Source: Metabacillus bambusae (lineage in GTDB: Bacteria; Bacillota; Bacilli; Bacillales; Bacillaceae). Taken from it: 64,000 bases of DNA. Under the pieces are notes generated by a model, which saw nothing but the letters and a program-made list of their open reading frames with translations, was not told where the DNA came from and searched no databases. The DNA lies in contig NZ_JAGDEL010000023.1 in assembly GCF_017497975.1 (NCBI RefSeq), forward strand, positions 1 to 64,000, written 5' to 3'. This document shows, in pieces, positions 45,599-54,304 of this stretch. The position numbers and the translations under genes are program-made. Numbering within the stretch: position 1 is the first letter of the stretch; each line of letters begins with the position of its first letter.

Positions 45599-45708
45599 GG
45601 CTGGCTCAAAAGGGGCTGACACCACTATATTATAGTGCTTTTTATGATATTAAAAGACCATATCAACAGTGTGGTCAGAACCTTTGTTTTTGATCAGCCC
45701 TTTTTTAT
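45599..45708 (+). terminator. branched terminator after mtnD (nested AGGCTGA family)
   Basis: AAAGGGGCTGA (45609-45619) pairs with TCAGCCCTTT (45694-45703), followed by Ts. Inside are two small hairpins, CACTATA/TATAGTG and GACCA/TGGTC. The 346-bp gap to the germination operon holds this and the next terminator. Confidence 0.7.
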
Positions 45709-45766
45709 TTAATATCGTATTAAAAGCTCTTAAATGCTTACATAGATGTTAACTTAATGACTTGTT

Positions 45767-45806
45767 AGGAGGTTAGATAGATATATTAATCTAACCTCCT
45801 TTTTTA
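45767..45806 (+). terminator. second terminator before the germination operon
   Basis: Perfect 11-base arms AGGAGGTTAGA and TCTAACCTCCT are followed by six Ts. Confidence 0.85.
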
Positions 45807-45933
45807 TTGGCATTGTTTAAACTTAAAGGGAAAATCAAACAGATTATTCTCGTTGACTATAGAGTGATGGTTTAAGTGGGTTCTAAAAAGTACATAATGA
45901 GTAGTATCTTTATAGGAAATCTAGGTGGAATGA

Positions 45934-47424
45934 ATGAGTAGTAACGACAAACAGATGTTAGATGATGAACAAGATCAAACCTTTGAGTCATTATTTAAGC
46001 AATTTCAACAATCTAATGATTTCACATTATTTCCGATACAAACGACCAATGAAATCGTTAAAATAGGCTATTATACTTCCCTCATTGATGTTGAAATTTT
46101 ACATAAAGATGTTTTTCCATATCTTTTGCAGTTTGATGGTACTTCAATTCATCAGTTGGTACATGTTCTTCCAATAGAGAGTATTACAATTACTAGAAAA
46201 GCAAAGGAAGTTCAAACACAGCTTTTATCAGGTGCAATTATGATCATCCTGCAAAATGATCCATCAATTGCGGCGCTAATAAAAGCAAAAGTTGAAAGGA
46301 CAAGGCAAGTATCATTGCCAGAAGTTGAATTTAGTGTAGTTGGTCCAAAGGAATCATTGGTCGAATCTCTTGATACAAATCTTAACCTGATCCGAAAAAG
46401 ATTGCCCATTCCTGAATTACTTACGAAAGAGCTAGTTATTGGCAAGCTTTCAAAAACAAGAGTTGCCGTGCTATATATCGAGGGAATTACTAATGAGGAG
46501 AATGTTAATACCGTTATTCAACGACTAACTGATTTAGATGTCGATCAGATCAATGATAGCTCATATATTACACAATTGATTCAAGATAATCCTAATTCTC
46601 CCTTCCCACAATTTATTGATACTGAAAGGCCTGACCGTCTGGCCTCTGTCTTAGGAGAAGGAAAAGTAGTGATATTAACTGATGGGGCTCCACATGGACT
46701 TATAGGCCCTACAACCCTTATCGAATTTTTTTCTGCATTTGAGGATTATTTCTTAAATTGGATGGTTGCTTCTTTTTTCCGTTTAGTACGACTTTTTTCT
46801 GTCTTGTTCTCGATTTTGGTTACACCTATATATGTAGCAGTTCTTACCTATCATTACGAATTAATTCCTAAAGCGCTGGTCAGCACTCTGGTGACGTCTA
46901 GAAGTGCAATACCACTTCCACCAATTTTAGAAGCATTAATCCTAGAATTAGCGATTGAATTATTACGAGAAGCAGGCGCCCGCTTACCTACAAAGGTTGG
47001 TCAGACGATTGGGATCGTGGGAGGTATTGTTATTGGAACGGCATCTGTTGAAGCAGGATTGACGAGCAATGTTTTGTTAATTATTGTTGCACTTGCTGCA
47101 TTGGCGTCCTTCACAACACCTGTATATCAAATGGGTAACACGATTAGATTAATACGATTCCCATTTCTATTATTTGCTCATTACATTGGATTAATCGGTG
47201 TGGCTCTTTGCTTTTGTTTTCTACTCATTCATTTATTAAGGCTAACATCTTTAGGAAGACCGTTTCTTGAACCGCTTTTTCCACCAAGGTTTTCTGACTT
47301 AAAGGATGCATTCATTCGTTTACCTTTTTCATTTCAGTCGAAACGCCCAATCGAACTTCAAACAGAGGACACATTACGGTTCAATTCAAAAAAAGGTAAG
47401 GAGAAAAAGAATAATAAACAATAG
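45934..47424 (+). CDS. GerA-family spore germination receptor, A subunit
   Basis: This 496-residue subunit sits in the spore inner membrane and detects nutrients with its B and C partners. An N-terminal soluble domain with two subdomains runs to about residue 270, then four to five transmembrane helices follow; FFSAFEDYFLNWMVASFFRL and SRSAIPLPPILEALILEL are conserved GerA landmarks. AGGTGG precedes the ATG. The operon order A-B-C is standard. The germinant (amino acid, sugar or K+) cannot be read from sequence. Confidence 0.93.
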   Translation: MSSNDKQMLDDEQDQTFESLFKQFQQSNDFTLFPIQTTNEIVKIGYYTSLIDVEILHKDVFPYLLQFDGTSIHQLVHVLPIESITITRKAKEVQTQLLSGAIMIILQNDPSIAALIKAKVERTRQVSLPEVEFSVVGPKESLVESLDTNLNLIRKRLPIPELLTKELVIGKLSKTRVAVLYIEGITNEENVNTVIQRLTDLDVDQINDSSYITQLIQDNPNSPFPQFIDTERPDRLASVLGEGKVVILTDGAPHGLIGPTTLIEFFSAFEDYFLNWMVASFFRLVRLFSVLFSILVTPIYVAVLTYHYELIPKALVSTLVTSRSAIPLPPILEALILELAIELLREAGARLPTKVGQTIGIVGGIVIGTASVEAGLTSNVLLIIVALAALASFTTPVYQMGNTIRLIRFPFLLFAHYIGLIGVALCFCFLLIHLLRLTSLGRPFLEPLFPPRFSDLKDAFIRLPFSFQSKRPIELQTEDTLRFNSKKGKEKKNNKQ

Positions 47425-47444
47425 GAAATGGAGAAAAATTACTA

Positions 47445-48530
47445 GTGGCAGAAGACCAAAAAGTCAGAATTTCAGGATTCCTTGTGTTTTTTTTAATTCA
47501 TGCAATTCAAGTTGGTGTTGGGATATTAGGGTTTCAGAGATTAATTGTGAAATCAGCAGGAAATGATGCATGGATTGCTGTAATTTTTGCTGGAATTACG
47601 ACAAGTGTTATTATTTGGTTCATGTATGGTTTGCTAAAAAATGAAAAAAATAAGGACTTAAATGGGATTCATCGGAAATTGTTTGGTAAATGGTTTGGAG
47701 GGCTTTTAAACCTTATTTGGGTTTTGTATTGGCTTATGTTAGGTCTTACTATAATAAGGTCGTATATAGAAGTTGTTTCCGTTTGGATGTTTCCGCATAT
47801 CAATGTCATTGTTTTTAGCTTTATATTACTTTTACTTGTTTACTATGGAATTTCTGGTGGTTTTCGTGTTGTTGCTGGAATTTGTTTTTTAGGTGTTGTT
47901 ATTCCATTCTACTTAGCCTTAACGTTTCTTTTTCCTATTGAATATACAAATTTTCGTAATCTTTTACCTGTTTGGAATCATTCCATAAATGAAATGGCCA
48001 TTGCCACAAAGGATATGGGCTTAAGTTATTTAGGTTTTTCAACTTTATTAATGTATTATCCTTACATTAAACATCCTGAAAAGTCACAAAAATGGGCGCA
48101 GTTGGGCAATATCTTAACTACGTTAGTCTATATGTTTCTAATTATTATTTCTATTTGCTATTTTAGTGAAGGCCAATTAGACGAACATATTTGGGCAACT
48201 CTTTCGATGTGGAAGATTGTTGAAATGCCAATTGTTGAAAGATTTGAATATGTCGGTATCACATCTTGGGTGCTTGTTATTCTACCAAATATTAGTTTAG
48301 CCGTATGGGCAGCTTTAAAGGTGGCTTCAGGCACTTTTAAGATAAAGGAAAAGAAAATACTCATTTTTATGATGGTCTTTTTATATGTGGGTTGTATCTT
48401 TATAGAAGGAAAAGAAAAAATTGATCAATTAAGTAACCTGGTTACCTTTTCAGGTTTACTTTTAGTGTATTTATATGTCCCATGTCTTCTCTTATACTCA
48501 AAACTAATGTCCAAAATAAGGAGGAATTAA
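47445..48530 (+). CDS. spore germination receptor, B subunit (GerAB/YndE type)
   Basis: This 361-residue polytopic transporter-like protein has about ten helices and belongs to the APC-superfamily germinant-binding subunits. It likely forms the ligand site. It starts at GTG with ATGGAGA at 11-base spacing. The stop TAA lies inside the ribosome site region of the C-subunit gene. Confidence 0.92.
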   Translation: MAEDQKVRISGFLVFFLIHAIQVGVGILGFQRLIVKSAGNDAWIAVIFAGITTSVIIWFMYGLLKNEKNKDLNGIHRKLFGKWFGGLLNLIWVLYWLMLGLTIIRSYIEVVSVWMFPHINVIVFSFILLLLVYYGISGGFRVVAGICFLGVVIPFYLALTFLFPIEYTNFRNLLPVWNHSINEMAIATKDMGLSYLGFSTLLMYYPYIKHPEKSQKWAQLGNILTTLVYMFLIIISICYFSEGQLDEHIWATLSMWKIVEMPIVERFEYVGITSWVLVILPNISLAVWAALKVASGTFKIKEKKILIFMMVFLYVGCIFIEGKEKIDQLSNLVTFSGLLLVYLYVPCLLLYSKLMSKIRRN

Positions 48531-48532
48531 GC

Positions 48533-49609
48533 ATTAAGAACGTCATTCTAATCTTACTTTCCCTATTCTTGATGTCAGGGTGTATGAATATTGATAAAAA
48601 AATATTAGATGATATTCAACTCAGTTCAGCGGGAGGGTACGACTATGTTGATAGTAGAACAGTCGAGGTTACTGCTGTGACGCCCATTTATAGGCCTGAC
48701 AAATCTGTTCTAAATGAGACCTTTACAACAAGTGTATCACTTAGTAAAGAAGCTCGTGTAAAGCTAAATGAACAATCTGATAAACCATTTGTTAGTGGGA
48801 AAATACAGGTTGCACTTTATAGTAGCCGTTTAGCGGAAGAAGGATTGATTGATACATTAGATACATTAGTACGCGATCCTAGTATAGGTTCAAAAGTGTA
48901 TTTAGTTATAGTAGAAGGTAGTGCAAAGGAATTTTTGAAAAAACAATATGGAAGTACAGACAATGGGATCTATTTATCAAATTTAATTGAGCAAAATATT
49001 AAGAGCGGAAGGATTCCGAAAACGAACCTTCATCAATTTAAATATTCTTACCATTCTGAAGGAATGGATCCCTTTTTACCAATTATCGGAGAGGAATATG
49101 ATAAAGCGGATATTAAGGGACTAGCCCTTTTTAAACAAGATAAATTCGTGCAGCATCTAAAAGATACCGATATGTTTATATTTAAAATTCTGTATGAAAA
49201 AAGCTCGAGTGATGCTTCAATGGAACTTGAACTTGGCGAAAGAGAAGAAATGGCATCTGTTTACAATGTAAATACTAAAAGGTCCTATGATGTACCAAAG
49301 CCAATGACAGATTCTAAAATAACTTTAAGAGTAAAGTTTAAAGGGATCGTAAATGAGTATTCGGGAGAAAAAATAAATAAGCAGGCTGTATCCAAGATTG
49401 AGAGCAAAATGAAGGAGGAAATTGAAAAAAAAGGGGAGGAACTTATAAAGGAATTTCAAGACTTGGGCATTGATCCCTTAGGAATTGGTGATCAAGTTAG
49501 AACGAGAACAAGGAATTGGGATCAAAAGGAATGGTATTCTTTATACCCAAATGTAGAGATTAACGTAAAGGCGGACGTCCAAATTCTTGAAACAGGTGTA
49601 ATTGAATAG
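48533..49609 (+). CDS. spore germination receptor, C subunit (lipoprotein), probable ATT start
   Basis: This about 358-residue lipoprotein is the outer-face subunit of the receptor. A perfect AAGGAGG is followed after eight bases by ATT, and reading from there gives an ideal signal peptide (KNVILILLSLFLMSGC, lipidated Cys at residue 17). The nearest in-frame ATG (48482) lies inside the B gene and lacks a ribosome site. The C-terminal GerC domain ends VKADVQILETGVIE. It is most likely translated from an AUU codon or carries a recent start-codon change. Confidence 0.8.
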   Translation: MKNVILILLSLFLMSGCMNIDKKILDDIQLSSAGGYDYVDSRTVEVTAVTPIYRPDKSVLNETFTTSVSLSKEARVKLNEQSDKPFVSGKIQVALYSSRLAEEGLIDTLDTLVRDPSIGSKVYLVIVEGSAKEFLKKQYGSTDNGIYLSNLIEQNIKSGRIPKTNLHQFKYSYHSEGMDPFLPIIGEEYDKADIKGLALFKQDKFVQHLKDTDMFIFKILYEKSSSDASMELELGEREEMASVYNVNTKRSYDVPKPMTDSKITLRVKFKGIVNEYSGEKINKQAVSKIESKMKEEIEKKGEELIKEFQDLGIDPLGIGDQVRTRTRNWDQKEWYSLYPNVEINVKADVQILETGVIE

Positions 49610-49630
49610 AGGGCATTTTTATTGTATAAG

Positions 49631-49716
49631 TGAGGCTGACTCTATATGTCTAACAATTCCCCAACCATAATAGGTTGGGGTTGGTAGGTTGTGAACATTT
49701 GATTGAGTCAGCCTCA
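49631..49716. terminator. branched hairpin between gerC and ABC-F gene
   Basis: Twelve-base perfect arms TGAGGCTGACTC (49631-49642) and GAGTCAGCCTCA (49705-49716) enclose a CCCCAACC/GGTTGGGG hairpin. There is little T tract on either side, so termination is less certain than in its relatives. Confidence 0.6.
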
Positions 49717-49737
49717 GTCTGTTGTTTCGATCAATTT

Positions 49738-51441
49738 TTATAAGCTTTCGATCTGTCTCATCAAATCTCGTTTTCTTTCCGTTAATGATAAAAATGTAGT
49801 ATCTAAATCTTTATATTTCTCAGAATCTGGTGTCAACAAACTTAATTCACCGAGAACCGCAGATATCTCAGTATTTATGAGTAATAATTCTTCCTCAATT
49901 TGTTGTTTTCCAGGCGTTTCTTGCTGTTTTTTTTTCAATTCATATTGCTCTAAATTCATTTCAATGCGCTTGATTTTATTATCTTCAATGACAAGAAGTT
50001 TATCGCAGAGCTTATTTATAAAGTAATAATCATGTGAAACAATGAGTAGGGAACTAGTAAATTCACTTAGGGTTGTTTCTAATTGTTCACGACTTGCTAA
50101 ATCCAAGTGATTTGTAGGTTCATCCAAAATCAATAGGTCATAGTCGCTTATTAACATATTGGTTAGTTTAATTCGAGTCCGTTCTCCTAAGCTTAATGTT
50201 CCGATTAGTTGTTCTAACTTATCAGCATTCATTCCCATATTTGCAAGTGTTGTTCTCGCTTGCAAAAGTTTTTCTTTTTCAGATAGATGTAAAGCATCTA
50301 ATGCTGTTTGTGATAAAGGCATGTCAGCAACATCTTGGCTTAAATAAGCAATCTTTAATGTATCACTTTTCGATAGCTCACCAAACGTTATCGACTCATC
50401 GCCTAAAATCATATTCACTAAAGTTGTTTTACCAGATCCATTTGGACCGATGATCCCAATGCGCTCACCATGATTGATATAAAATTGACTGTTTGTAAAA
50501 AGCGTTCTGCTTGCATACTTTTTAGTAAGATTTTTTGCCTCTATAATTCTTTTTCCGCGTTTTTTACTAGCTTCGAATTGAAACCGAACCTTTTTTTCTT
50601 CGGTTGGTTTTTCTACCTTGTTTTTTTCTAGCTCTTGATTTAATCGTTTCATTTTAGATTTAATCGCTTTATCAATCTTTTTCGCCTTAACACCATGATA
50701 TTCTTTAAAGCCTTCCTGATCTCGCATTGTACGATGTGCTTTTCCAGCCCATTGTTGTAATTGTGTCATTTGTCCTTCTACGTGGGCTTTATATTTTTGT
50801 TGAACGTCATATTGATGTAATTGATCCTCATACCGGTTTTGCTTTTCAGTACGGTAAGTAGAATAATTCCCATTGTAAATCGTTAATTTTCCTAGATCTA
50901 ATTCAAACACCTTTGTGATCGTTTTGTCTAGAAAATAACGATCGTGAGAGATCAAGATGACTGTCCCGTTAAATTCTTGTAATTGATTAATTAACCAATT
51001 CACACCTTGAAAATCTAGATGATTTGTCGGTTCATCTAATATGAGAATATCTGGGTTAGTTGCCCAAATTTGCGCTAAAGCAATTTTTAGCTTTTCACCG
51101 CCACTGAGATGGGCAAACCGTTCTTCCTGCCATGAATGAACTTTTTTTAACCCTAGTTCACTTGCGCGTTCAAGAAACTCGGCAGACAGTTGTTTATCAT
51201 CATTCACCGTATAATCTACTGATTGAAGTAAATAGCCAATCCTCATTTGTGGATTTCTATTAATTGTACCTTGTTCAGGTTCTATGTCTCCATAAATCAA
51301 ATTTGCTAATGTTGTTTTCCCAGCTCCGTTTGCACCGACAAGGCCGATCCGATCATTTTTATTTAGATCAAATGAAAGATCCTCTAAAACTGGTTTATCA
51401 CCAAAATGCTTCTTAAGATTCCGTGCTTGTAATATGAACAT
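49738..51441 (-). CDS. ABC-F ATPase (ribosome-protection type)
   Basis: This 567-residue soluble protein has two ABC domains, Walker A GANGAGKTT and GPNGSGKTT, signatures LSGGEK and LSLGERTR, and Walker B ILILDEPTNHLDF and LLILDEPTNHLDL. A charged linker of about 90 residues separates them, and there are no membrane helices. This is the ABC-F layout of Vga/VmlR-like proteins, which eject antibiotics from ribosomes. The ATG comes straight after a terminator-like hairpin that contains its ribosome site, which suggests drug-induced attenuation. Resistance role and drug class are inferred; a housekeeping ABC-F is possible. Confidence 0.85.
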   Translation of the reverse strand: MFILQARNLKKHFGDKPVLEDLSFDLNKNDRIGLVGANGAGKTTLANLIYGDIEPEQGTINRNPQMRIGYLLQSVDYTVNDDKQLSAEFLERASELGLKKVHSWQEERFAHLSGGEKLKIALAQIWATNPDILILDEPTNHLDFQGVNWLINQLQEFNGTVILISHDRYFLDKTITKVFELDLGKLTIYNGNYSTYRTEKQNRYEDQLHQYDVQQKYKAHVEGQMTQLQQWAGKAHRTMRDQEGFKEYHGVKAKKIDKAIKSKMKRLNQELEKNKVEKPTEEKKVRFQFEASKKRGKRIIEAKNLTKKYASRTLFTNSQFYINHGERIGIIGPNGSGKTTLVNMILGDESITFGELSKSDTLKIAYLSQDVADMPLSQTALDALHLSEKEKLLQARTTLANMGMNADKLEQLIGTLSLGERTRIKLTNMLISDYDLLILDEPTNHLDLASREQLETTLSEFTSSLLIVSHDYYFINKLCDKLLVIEDNKIKRIEMNLEQYELKKKQQETPGKQQIEEELLLINTEISAVLGELSLLTPDSEKYKDLDTTFLSLTERKRDLMRQIESL

Positions 51442-51470
51442 AAAAAAACCTCCCTATAACCTAGAGAGGT
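51442..51470 (-). terminator. attenuator hairpin overlapping the ABC-F ribosome site
   Basis: On the minus strand ACCTCTC pairs with GGGAGGT around a nine-base loop and is followed by seven Ts directly before ATG. GGGAGG is also the ribosome site, so the hairpin can block both elongation and translation. Confidence 0.75.
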
Positions 51471-51589
51471 ATCGCTTGCCACTTTATACATAATCGTAAA
51501 AACAAATAAAGGTTCTCAAATAGAATAAGAATCCACAGATATTTGTTATAAGGATGTATAAGTTGAAGAATGGGCAGACTAATCCAATT

Positions 51590-51599
51590 TCTCTAGGTT
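51590..51599 (-). promoter_or_regulatory. antiterminator segment in the ABC-F leader
   Basis: Minus-strand AACCTAGAGA is the exact complement of TCTCTAGGTT (51458-51467), which forms the 5' arm and loop of the attenuator. Pairing would free the ribosome site and prevent termination. Confidence 0.55.
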
Positions 51600-51653
51600 T
51601 GATTATGATTCAATTTGGTTGAATATAATGTCCTGAAAAAATAGATTAGAACT

Positions 51654-51668
51654 TCATTGCTTCAACAT
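51654..51668 (-). CDS. candidate 4-codon leader peptide of the ABC-F gene
   Basis: ATG-TTG-AAG-CAA-TGA (MLKQ) follows AAGGAAAGGGTGA on the minus strand. A ribosome stalled here could alter folding of the attenuator downstream. Short leader peptides are known in front of several antibiotic-resistance ABC-F genes. No clear promoter was found, so this is tentative. Confidence 0.3.
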   Translation of the reverse strand: MLKQ

Positions 51669-51903
51669 TCACCCTTTCCTTCGCTTATTAATAATAAGTA
51701 TATGAGGTTTTATTTGGAAATGCAACTGTTACATGGAAAATTGTCGTAGTATAATAATGAATTGAACTCTTACATGAATATGTTTATTTTTTCATATGAT
51801 AAGGAGACTATTCTTTGCTATTTTTAATTTTCTTTAACGACTTTTATAACAACAAAATTAGTGAGGGGGGGGAATAGATGAAGGTTCGCTATCAAAAGAA
51901 GAT

Positions 51904-52506
51904 GTGAAGTATTGCGATCTAAATTCAACCGTAAAACAAGCATATGATTTTTTGAAAACAACCGGTTTTCGTTCAATTCCTGTCTTGAAAAACAATGGGA
52001 AAACATTTGTTGGTTTTATTTATAAAGTCCATTTACTTGAACATTATATTGAACATGAGGGAAAAGATAATGACCCGATTGAGCCTCTACTTAAAAATCA
52101 AGATGCTTACATATATGAAGAGGATTCTTTCTTTAAAACATTTTTAACAATTCGTAGATTGCCTTTCCTAGCTGTTTTAAACGAACAAAATGAATTTTCA
52201 GGTATTATTACACATTCAAACATTATGGATGTACTAGAGGATTCCTTTGGGATGCAAACAGGAGGTTATCTCTTAACTGTAGGAACAAAGGAGCATAAGG
52301 GTGCAATTAAAGATCTTGTAACAATTGTTAAAAATGTGAATATTGAGGGATTACTTACCCTTGATAATGGTGATAAGTATCTTCGAAGAATCATCTTAAA
52401 TTTATCGGGTGACCTAACAGATAAAGAACTGAAAAAAATAATAGATAAATTAGAGGATAAGGATTTCCGCGTTGCCTCTGTTGATCGTATAGAAAATAAT
52501 AACTAA
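51904..52506 (+). CDS. CBS-ACT domain protein (CbpA-like), 5' end frameshifted
   Basis: This about 200-residue protein has two CBS domains (about 1-45 and 65-115) and a C-terminal ACT-like domain (GGYLLTVGTKEHKGAIKDLV to the end), the layout of c-di-AMP-binding CbpA proteins. The open frame begins at GTG without a ribosome site. A good start, GAGGGGGGGG then ATG at 51878, is in another frame and stops after nine codons (MKVRYQKKM). One extra T near 51885 would restore MKVSLSKEDVKYCDLNS, continuing straight into the CBS domain. Either the gene is disrupted at its 5' end or the sequence has a base missing. Confidence 0.75.
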   Translation: MKYCDLNSTVKQAYDFLKTTGFRSIPVLKNNGKTFVGFIYKVHLLEHYIEHEGKDNDPIEPLLKNQDAYIYEEDSFFKTFLTIRRLPFLAVLNEQNEFSGIITHSNIMDVLEDSFGMQTGGYLLTVGTKEHKGAIKDLVTIVKNVNIEGLLTLDNGDKYLRRIILNLSGDLTDKELKKIIDKLEDKDFRVASVDRIENNN

Positions 52507-52545
52507 AAATAGGAGTGCTGTCACGAAAAGTCAGCACTCCTATTT
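52505..52545 (+). terminator. terminator after the CBS-ACT gene
   Basis: AAAATAGGAGTGCTG arm pairs with CAGCACTCCTATTTT around a short loop. Confidence 0.8.
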
Positions 52546-52567
52546 TGACGATAAGTAAATATTCTTA

Positions 52568-52610
52568 AGCGTCTTATTTGCCAGAGGCTGTTCAAGGCGC
52601 TTGCGCTTTT
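52568..52610 (+). repeat. cruciform repeat, copy 3 (3' part only)
   Basis: Only the right third is present: GCGTCTTATTTGCC.GAGGCTGTTCAAGGCG CTTGCGCTTTT. It ends two bases before the stop codon of the converging deacetylase-like gene. Confidence 0.7.
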
Positions 52611-52612
52611 GT

Positions 52613-53395
52613 TCAGTGAATTTCAGTTACATCTTCTGGTTCAATAAATAATTCGGATAGTGTGACAGTTTCCGCTTTTTTCTCTACTAGTGGCACATAT
52701 TGTTTTAATACAGAGGCGGTTTTTTCACCAGCTATTCCAACATGTCCAATGGCAATGATTTCATTGTCTACGTCAATTTTATTCATCAGTAGATTTGCCT
52801 GTTTAATTATATGACTTGTAGTGTACTGCTCGTCAAAGAATAGCTCATTTTCTAAATAGGGTACACCTAATTCATTCGCAAGAGTGGCGACAACGCTTTT
52901 TCCAGTCGTTTTACTGTCTAAGTAATATAATCCTCTCTCTTGGCATACCTCTAAAATGATTCTCATGACCCTTTTATCAGCAGAAACTTTTGATCCCATA
53001 TGATTGTTCATTCCCACAACATGTGGAATGGCATCTATAGCTTTATTTACGCGCTTTCTCACTTCATCATCTGATAAATCTGTGGTTATGGCTCCTGGTC
53101 CAAGCCAGCTTTTTTTACCATGTACTGGTTCCATAGGGAGGTGAAGGATGACTTCATGCCCCTTTTCAAAAGCAAGCTTTGCGTCTTTTTCTGTTGTTGA
53201 AAGGAATGGCATAACAGCAACAGTAAGTCGAATTGGTAATGATAAGATTTCCTCCGTTCCTTTCATTCCATTTCCAAAATCATCAATAACAATCGCCACA
53301 TGTTTTTGTTCGTTACTTTGTTGAGTACTTGATAAGTGAGGTAATGAAGGTAACAGAGTTGTTGATAGTAATCCAAGTAATAAAAGCATTTTCAT
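52613..53395 (-). CDS. divergent polysaccharide deacetylase family protein (YibQ-like)
   Basis: This about 260-residue exported protein has an N-terminal signal (MKMLLLLGLLSTTLLPSLPH) followed by a deacetylase-type barrel. Landmarks are VAIVIDDFGNGMKGTEEIL, HLPMEPV, MNNHMGSKVS and YLDSKTTGKSV. The family is related to carbohydrate esterase 4 enzymes but its activity is unproven. AAGGAG lies nine bases from the ATG at 53395; the ATG six bases upstream is too close. It converges on the CBS-ACT gene. Confidence 0.85.
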   Translation of the reverse strand: MKMLLLLGLLSTTLLPSLPHLSSTQQSNEQKHVAIVIDDFGNGMKGTEEILSLPIRLTVAVMPFLSTTEKDAKLAFEKGHEVILHLPMEPVHGKKSWLGPGAITTDLSDDEVRKRVNKAIDAIPHVVGMNNHMGSKVSADKRVMRIILEVCQERGLYYLDSKTTGKSVVATLANELGVPYLENELFFDEQYTTSHIIKQANLLMNKIDVDNEIIAIGHVGIAGEKTASVLKQYVPLVEKKAETVTLSELFIEPEDVTEIH

Positions 53396-53711
53396 AAACA
53401 TGTTCTCCTTTTATACGAAGCATACTTAATGATGTATAGTCTAACCACCAAGTGAGAAATCATGTATTAACATCATTAGGTAAGGAGAAACGATATTTTG
53501 TAACGGTAGTTTAAATAAATAATTTATTGGGAATGTATAAAACAAGTCACTTAATCGAAAATTTTATAAATTGTCAAATTTAGTACTGAGAAGATTGTCT
53601 AAAATTGCGAATGTATTTACAAACATAGCAAAATCTGTAATACTTCACAGGTAAGATATTTATTTGAATAAGTTACCGTATAAGTTGCAGAAAAACTAGG
53701 AGGGGCTCTCG

Positions 53712-53975
53712 ATGAATCGTGATCGATTAAAAGCAAAGCTTCTTGAAACAATTAATAATAAAAGAAATGAAATGATCGATATTGCAAATAGAAAAGGTTA
53801 TACAAGTGATGCTGTTGTAAAGTGTAGTCAAGAATTGGACATGCTTCTAAATAAATATCAACAAATTGTCTTAGAAGAGAAGGAAAGAACTACAGGGCCA
53901 TTTCATGAATTTGTTCACACTATGAAAAACTGGACACTAACAGACAGATACTCACTACAGTTGGTTGAAAAATAA
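53712..53975 (+). CDS. spo0E: Spo0E-family aspartyl-phosphate phosphatase
   Basis: This 87-residue helical protein dephosphorylates Spo0A~P and delays sporulation. The family motif SQELD occurs in KCSQELDMLLNKYQ, after an N-terminal helix LLETINNKRNEMIDIANRKG. AGGAGG precedes the ATG. Position before mhqR/motB matches B. subtilis spo0E. The 316-bp gap upstream shows no other gene; a TTGTCAAA near 53573 weakly resembles a Spo0A box. Confidence 0.87.
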   Translation: MNRDRLKAKLLETINNKRNEMIDIANRKGYTSDAVVKCSQELDMLLNKYQQIVLEEKERTTGPFHEFVHTMKNWTLTDRYSLQLVEK

Positions 53976-53997
53976 TTACTGGCTTAAATCATCAGAC

Positions 53998-54127
53998 CGA
54001 AGAGGCTGATCCATAAGGCGCAGACCATCCAAACATAACTTATATATAGTCTCATTTATCTAGATTGAGAATAGACTATATATTTTGTTGGAGTGGGTCT
54101 GCCCCTTGCTGAGTCAGCTTTTTTTGT
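53998..54127 (+). terminator. nested terminator after spo0E (AGGCTGA family)
   Basis: AGGCTGA near 54003 pairs with TCAGCTT near 54115, followed by seven Ts. Nested inside are GCAGACC/GGGTCTGC and a perfect TATATAGTCT/AGACTATATA stem. Confidence 0.75.
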
Positions 54128-54128
54128 A

Positions 54129-54282
54129 TTATCAGAATTTATAACTTTTCTTACTTAGTTTTGTGTCTAGCGCAAACGCCTAGACCCTCGGGGTCATAAG
54201 CACTCAGGAATTGAAGACAAAGAACGTCTTCTATTCCTGAGCGTCTTATGCCTGTCGGGTCTGATCAAGGCGCTTGCGCTTT
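54129..54282 (+). repeat. cruciform repeat, copy 4
   Basis: Stems CGCCTAGACCC/GGGTCTGATCAAGGCG, CATAAGCACTCAGGAAT/ATTCCTGAGCGTCTTATG and GAAGAC/GTCTTC are all intact. A 5' extension TATCAGAATTTATAAC is shared with copy 5. It lies between converging spo0E and the ZIP gene. Confidence 0.85.
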
Positions 54283-54304
54283 TCTCATAAATCAAGTCAA
54301 ATGT

